Positions 60,304 to 64,000 of a DNA stretch of 64,000 nt are shown here, in pieces. The position numbers and the translations under genes are program-made. This DNA comes from Litoreibacter albidus (GTDB lineage Bacteria > Pseudomonadota > Alphaproteobacteria > Rhodobacterales > Rhodobacteraceae): positions 124,001 through 188,000 of the forward strand of contig NZ_FNOI01000002.1 in the NCBI RefSeq assembly GCF_900107015.1, given 5' to 3'. Numbering within the stretch: position 1 is the first letter of the stretch; every line of letters begins with the position of its first letter. The notes under the pieces were generated by a model. It saw only the letters and a program-made list of their open reading frames with translations. It searched no databases and was not told where the DNA came from.

Positions 60304-61326
60304 TCAAGCAACCACGTTCCAGATCAGGCCAGCCGTGACGCTGCCAATGAAGGCAAACCCAAGGTACGCTGCAAATATCCGTGGCTTCACCAAAGCCCAG
60401 ACCGCGATGGCCGCTGGGATACAACTCACCCCGCCCGCCAACATAAACGACATCGCCGCGCCGTTGCTCATCCCTTGGGTCAGAAGCGCGTCCACCAGTG
60501 GCACCGCGGCATAGCCGTTCAGGTAGGCAGGGGCCCCGACCAACGCACCGATAAACACCGGCCCGATGCCCGACCCGCCCAGCACAGACGACACCATGCT
60601 TGCAGGGACATAGAGCAGCATCAAGTTTTCTAGTAGATACGCAAGGAACAGCCACTTGGCGAGGAACGCCAGATTGTCCAGTGCCGCCGACTTGAACACC
60701 TCAACCCGCGCTGGTTCGTTCCAGAAACGCCAGTTTGGCGTGCCTTTAAACGGGGAGCCACAGCCGCACCCGCCCTTGGTCACCGCGCGCAACGGGTCGG
60801 CAAATAGCGCGGTCTTGGCCAATGTCATCGTGGCAAAGCCGCCAAACATCCCCAGTCCGACCGCCGCCAATGTCTTGGCAACCGCGAACTCGAACCCCAG
60901 CGTGCCGGAGGTGATCAAAAACATCGCCGGATCCATCAACGGTGACGCCAGCCAGAACGCCATGACCGCCGAAAGCGGCACGCCCGCAACCAGCAATGCA
61001 GCAATAAAGGGGATCACCTCACAGGAACAAAACGGGGCTAATCCACCAAGGGCCGCTGCCAAGAAGATCATGCGGGATTCGCGTCCTTTGAACGCTTCCG
61101 CCACAACGGCCTCTGCGCCCGTGGCCTTGAGATAGCCAATTGCCAGAACCGCAAACCCGATAAAGATCGCCGTATGCGCCATCGCCTCCAATGTGCCGGT
61201 CAGCACCGGCAGCGCTTGTGCGCGGTCCAAGACGAACACCAACGCCAATATGACAGCACTCGCCACCCAGACTTTGGGCAATCTGCTCCAGAAGGCAGGT
61301 GTGGGGGATTGGGTCAAGTCAGCCAT
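60304..61326 (-). CDS. Permease of the ArsP/UPF0718 (DUF318) family
   Basis: 340 residues with about eight helices. The conserved LAPFCSCEVIPFIAALLVAGVPLSAVMAFWLASPLMDPAMF block has the F-C-S-C-x-V-I-P motif of ArsP-type permeases (organoarsenical efflux), and the C-terminal APAYLNGYAAVPLVDALLTQGMSNGAAMSFMLAGGVSCIPA repeats the pattern. A cytoplasmic loop has TKGGCGCGSPFKG, a candidate metal-binding cluster. ATG 61326 overlaps the ArsR gene end by 8 bp, so the regulator and permease are one operon. The exported substrate might be arsenical or other metalloid. Confidence 0.85.
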   Translation of the reverse strand: MADLTQSPTPAFWSRLPKVWVASAVILALVFVLDRAQALPVLTGTLEAMAHTAIFIGFAVLAIGYLKATGAEAVVAEAFKGRESRMIFLAAALGGLAPFCSCEVIPFIAALLVAGVPLSAVMAFWLASPLMDPAMFLITSGTLGFEFAVAKTLAAVGLGMFGGFATMTLAKTALFADPLRAVTKGGCGCGSPFKGTPNWRFWNEPARVEVFKSAALDNLAFLAKWLFLAYLLENLMLLYVPASMVSSVLGGSGIGPVFIGALVGAPAYLNGYAAVPLVDALLTQGMSNGAAMSFMLAGGVSCIPAAIAVWALVKPRIFAAYLGFAFIGSVTAGLIWNVVA

Positions 61327-61651
61327 GTTCATGGTCCTCAAGATCGGCGCAGCATTCCGCCAGTAAAAAGTCGTTCAGACGTTTAAAGGTCGCGTAGTCC
61401 GCCATCGCGCAGATGATGGAGCGCCCTTGTTTGGTTTGCTTGATCAGCCCCGCCTGCGCCAAAATCTTCAGATGATGCGTCAGGTTCGCGCCGCTTAGGC
61501 CGGTCGCGGCGCCAAGCATTCCGATGTTCATGCCCTTGTCGCCCGCGCGGGTCAGCGTGCGCAGCAACGACAGGCGTTGTTCCGATCCGAGGGCAGCATA
61601 GGCGCTTGCGGCTTGGACAAGGGATAGGGTTGGGTCATCAAATGCTTTCAT
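61319..61651 (-). CDS. ArsR/SmtB-type metalloregulator
   Basis: 110 residues. AYAALGSEQRLSLLRTLTRAGDKGMNIGMLGAATGLSGANLTHHLKILAQAGLIKQTKQGRSIICAMADYATFKRLNDFLLAECCADLEDHEHG is a winged helix of the ArsR family, with C-terminal Cys-Cys and His residues (ECCADLEDHEHG) that may bind metal; no ELCVCDL motif is in helix alpha-3. ATG 61651 directly follows a palindrome; first gene of the operon with the permease. Confidence 0.9.
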   Translation of the reverse strand: MKAFDDPTLSLVQAASAYAALGSEQRLSLLRTLTRAGDKGMNIGMLGAATGLSGANLTHHLKILAQAGLIKQTKQGRSIICAMADYATFKRLNDFLLAECCADLEDHEHG

Positions 61652-61653
61652 GA

Positions 61654-61669
61654 TTCTATATTTATAGAA
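61654..61669. promoter_or_regulatory. ArsR-type operator
   Basis: TTCTATA-tt-TATAGAA, a perfect 7-bp dyad that starts 3 bp upstream of the arsR start codon and lies 34 bp upstream of the divergent gene. AT-rich dyads of this shape are typical ArsR/SmtB sites. Confidence 0.6.
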
Positions 61670-61703
61670 ATATAAAATATTCGCAATTGTTTTCTGCGCC
61701 CTT

Positions 61704-62312
61704 ATGATCGGCCCTATGCAAATCACGTCCCTCAAACATGACCTAGCAAACTGCCAGTTGTGTAAAACACGCTTCAAGGAAACCCACACCGGACACGCGC
61801 CGCGCCCCGTCGTTTGGTTCAACAAGTCGGCCCGCGTGCTTATCGCGGGGCAAGCCCCCGGTGCGCGCGTCCATGAAAGTGGCAAACCGTTCACCGATCC
61901 CTCCGGTGACCGCCTGCGCGACTGGATGGGCGTGGATGACACAACATTCTACGACCAATCCCACGTCGCGATCTTGCCCATGGCGTTCTGCTTTCCCGGC
62001 TATAACGCCAAAGGCTCGGACCTGCCGCCCCCGCCCATATGCGCCAAAACATGGCGCGCACCGATCCTTGAACAGCTGCCCGACATCCGCCTGACGCTGC
62101 TCATCGGGGGCTATGCGCAAAAGTACCATCTGGGCAAGACTGCGCCCAATGTAACGGACACGGTCGCAGCTTGGCGCAACTATGCGCCCGCCATTATCCC
62201 CTTGCCGCATCCGTCGTGGCGCAATACCGGATGGGTCAAACGCAACCCGTGGTTCGAGACAGACCTGCTCCCCGCCCTCAAATCACGCGTGAAAGAGGCC
62301 CTTGCCCCATGA
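61704..62312 (+). CDS. Uracil-DNA glycosylase family protein
   Basis: About 202 residues of the UDG superfamily (YgiP/UdgA-like branch). LANCQLCKTRFKETHTGHAPRPVVWFNKSARVLIAGQAPGARVHESGKPFTDPSGDRLRDWMGVDDTTFY contains motif GQAPGxxxH; AWRNYAPAIIPLPHPSWRNTGWVKRNPWF holds the second motif HPS. The two Cys at the start do not complete a 4Fe-4S cluster of the family-4 type. Possible role in base excision, or a catalytically divergent member. M1 at 61704 or M5 at 61716. Confidence 0.85.
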   Translation: MIGPMQITSLKHDLANCQLCKTRFKETHTGHAPRPVVWFNKSARVLIAGQAPGARVHESGKPFTDPSGDRLRDWMGVDDTTFYDQSHVAILPMAFCFPGYNAKGSDLPPPPICAKTWRAPILEQLPDIRLTLLIGGYAQKYHLGKTAPNVTDTVAAWRNYAPAIIPLPHPSWRNTGWVKRNPWFETDLLPALKSRVKEALAP

Positions 62313-63088
62313 ACACACCGCTAGATCAGGCCCACGCGGCCATGGACGCCGCCCCTGAAGACGACACCGCACGTCTGCGCTTTTACGAACGCATGGGCGA
62401 CTCCGAAATGTTCGTGTTGCTGGAGGCGGAGCCGGACGGCGATCAGATTTCACCGCAAGTGTTCGAGGTAGAGGACGCATCCTACATCCTCGCCTTCGAT
62501 CGGGAGCAACGACTCGCCGAATTCGCAGAAGGCACCGCCCCCTACGTTGGCCTATCCGGTCGGGCTTTGGCACAAATGCTCAGCGGTCAAGGTCTGGGGT
62601 TGGGCGTAAATCTCGGCGTCGCACCCTCCTCCATTCTGCTCCCGCCCACCGCAGTGGACTGGTTGCACGAAACTCTGTCCCACGCCCCTTCTGAGGCCGC
62701 AGAAACACCCACCGAAATCAGCCCGCCAAAAGGCCTGCCCGACAGTTTGGTGACCGCCATCGACATGAAGCTGGCCACCGCCGCGGGGCTGGCGCAATGC
62801 GCTTATCTTGCGGGTGTTCGCTATGCCAGCGGCCAGCGGTCACACATTCTGGCTTTCGTCGGCGCAGAGCCGGGCGCACAGACAGCCTTGGCCCGCGCCG
62901 CGAATGAAGCTCTGGTTTTTTCCGGCATTGAGGCAGGCGCATTGGACGTCGCCTTCTTCGACGCCAGCCATGCAATTGTCGGCGCGCTAGAGGCGCAAGC
63001 CCTGCGCTTCGACCTGCCGCAACCGATCCAACCGACAGAGCGTCCTGCGCCCGGAAGCGACCCGTCAAAGCCGCCAAAACTGATCTAG
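62309..63088 (+). CDS. SseB family protein
   Basis: 259 residues. MNTPLDQAHAAMDAAPEDDTARLRFYERMGDSEMFVLLEAEPDGDQISPQVFEVEDASYILAFDREQRLAEFAEGTAPYVGLSGRALAQML matches the SseB N-terminal domain (family of enhanced serine sensitivity protein). ATG 62309 overlaps the UDG stop (atga), hence coupled. Function of the family in Rhodobacteraceae is unknown. Confidence 0.85.
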   Translation: MNTPLDQAHAAMDAAPEDDTARLRFYERMGDSEMFVLLEAEPDGDQISPQVFEVEDASYILAFDREQRLAEFAEGTAPYVGLSGRALAQMLSGQGLGLGVNLGVAPSSILLPPTAVDWLHETLSHAPSEAAETPTEISPPKGLPDSLVTAIDMKLATAAGLAQCAYLAGVRYASGQRSHILAFVGAEPGAQTALARAANEALVFSGIEAGALDVAFFDASHAIVGALEAQALRFDLPQPIQPTERPAPGSDPSKPPKLI

Positions 63089-63089
63089 C

Positions 63090-64000
63090 TTAATAGCCCG
63101 CAGCGCGGTCCACGACATGAACAAACGGCTGCCCTGCCTCGCCCAAAACGATGTTTTCGGCGATCACTTCGGATGCGGTGGTGGCCTTGGTTTCAGCCGC
63201 GATGTGCGGCGTCACCGTCACCTTAGGGTGCGCCCAGAACGGGTGATCTTCGGGCAACGGCTCCACGCGAAACACATCTAGCGTCGCGTGTGCCAGCTGC
63301 CCGCCGTCCAGCGCCGCAATCAATGCCGCGTCGTCGATCAACGGCCCACGACCGGGGTTCACCACAAAGCCGCCGCGCCGCATCAACGCCATACGCTCCG
63401 CGTTCAACACGTTCTCCGTTGCCGCAGTGTCCGGCAGCAAAAGCGCAACCATATCGGCATCGCGCAACGCATCTTTCAGCCCGTCTTCGCCGTGGTGGCA
63501 CGTCACGCCGTCCACCGTCTTGGGGCCACGCGCCCATCCGTGAACGTCGAAGTTCAACCGCGCCAGCGCTTGCGCGCAACCAGCACCCAACACGCCCAGC
63601 CCCAGCACACAAACCTTGCGGTCCCGCGCAAGCGGCGCGGCAGTCCCCGCCCGCCAAACGCCGTCTTGTCCCGCCACAAACCGGTCCATGTCCAAATGAT
63701 AGCGCAGCACATGCCCCGTGACCCATTCCACCATGCTTTCCGTTAGCCCGTGATCCACCATCCGGCACAGCGGCGCTGTCAGCGTCGGGTTGTGCACCAT
63801 CGTCTCCACACCAGCCCAGAGGCTCAAAACCGCCTTTAACTTGGTGAAGGGGGTGAAATCCGTCACCGGACCGTTGGGCGCGTAAACGATGTAGTCCACG
63901 TCGGCTGGGGCGATATCCGTGCTCAGCACCGCGTCGATACCAGCCTTGGCAAACGCGCTGCGCAATGGGGCTTCATATTCAGCCCAGCTTTTGGGTTGGG
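63090..64000 (-). CDS. ghrA: Glyoxylate/hydroxypyruvate reductase A type D-2-hydroxyacid dehydrogenase (5' end off window)
   Basis: At least 300 residues; the frame stays open to the window edge (PKSWAEYEAPLRSAFAK), so the true start is beyond 64000. NAD-binding RKVCVLGLGVLGAGCAQALARLNFDVHGWARGPK, catalytic Arg in VVNPGRGPLID, Glu in LDVFRVEPLPEDHPFWAHPKVTVTPHIAAET with His (TPHIAA) make this a GhrA-type reductase. Ends 1 bp after the SseB gene, convergent. Confidence 0.92.
   Translation of the reverse strand, partial: QPKSWAEYEAPLRSAFAKAGIDAVLSTDIAPADVDYIVYAPNGPVTDFTPFTKLKAVLSLWAGVETMVHNPTLTAPLCRMVDHGLTESMVEWVTGHVLRYHLDMDRFVAGQDGVWRAGTAAPLARDRKVCVLGLGVLGAGCAQALARLNFDVHGWARGPKTVDGVTCHHGEDGLKDALRDADMVALLLPDTAATENVLNAERMALMRRGGFVVNPGRGPLIDDAALIAALDGGQLAHATLDVFRVEPLPEDHPFWAHPKVTVTPHIAAETKATTASEVIAENIVLGEAGQPFVHVVDRAAGY

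Noticed and set aside
63223-63768. 181-residue minus-strand frame inside ghrA
   Set aside because: Glycine/arginine-rich shifted frame within a gene with clear catalytic motifs.
1-64000. CRISPR arrays, rRNA genes and riboswitches
   Set aside because: No regularly spaced short repeats, no rRNA-like sequence and no leader I recognise as a riboswitch were seen on reading through the window.

Overview
The window is about 64 kb of an alphaproteobacterial chromosome, most likely from a marine Rhodobacteraceae (Roseobacter-group) species. Supporting signs are the moderately high GC, the RpoE-ChrR pair next to a cyclopropane-synthase/amine-oxidase operon, the RTX and Hint secreted proteins, the 5-oxoprolinase plus TRAP cluster, an imuA-imuB-dnaE2 cassette and a KpsE/KpsT capsule exporter. 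Assignment to genus is not possible from what is visible.

Region 1 (1-9.5 kb) is catabolic and biosynthetic: a peptide-type ABC importer (permease cut by the window edge, binding protein) with an M19 dipeptidase, a divergent LysR regulator, a two-subunit molybdenum hydroxylase of the isoquinoline 1-oxidoreductase type, and two genes for the carboxynorspermidine route to spermidine. Region 2 (9.6-16.1 kb) is the singlet-oxygen type stress locus: rpoE-chrR faces a six-gene operon (amine oxidase, DUF1365, Cfa-like methyltransferase, two SDRs, DUF2177) across a back-to-back promoter region. Region 3 (16.4-25 kb) has a periplasmic molybdopterin-fold-like protein with an orphan histidine kinase, a large secreted ExeM/NucH nuclease with RTX repeats and an RTX-Hint protein. 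Region 4 (25-31 kb) carries pxpABC divergent from a TRAP transporter, with a 39-bp palindrome between them and a MarR-type regulator at the far end. Region 5 (31.9-37.2 kb) is the imuA-imuB-dnaE2 mutagenesis cassette.

Region 6 (37.2-54.3 kb) is accessory DNA. It contains remnants of IS3, IS5 and IS91 elements, a HEPN-like/LOTUS protein, and a T6SS-type polymorphic toxin locus (DUF4123 adaptor, membrane-inserting effector, immunity gene, decayed LHH toxin with a SUKH immunity gene, then a duplicated orphan toxin with its own diverged immunity gene). It also holds an integrative element at the 3' end of tRNA-Gln(UUG): tyrosine integrase, glycosyltransferase, OmpA-like barrel, SF3-type helicase and HNH protein. 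The 17-bp end of the tRNA occurs three times (46427, 51651 inverted, 54232), each beside the same element tail, and a fourth degenerate tail lies at 37362. Repeated integration of related small elements at one tRNA, with a later inversion, fits this best.

Region 7 (54.4-64 kb) returns to core genes: an HI0933-type flavoprotein, kdsA, kpsE and kpsT for Kdo-linked capsule, nhaA, an ArsR-controlled permease, a uracil-DNA glycosylase family gene, an SseB-type gene and a ghrA-type reductase cut by the right edge.
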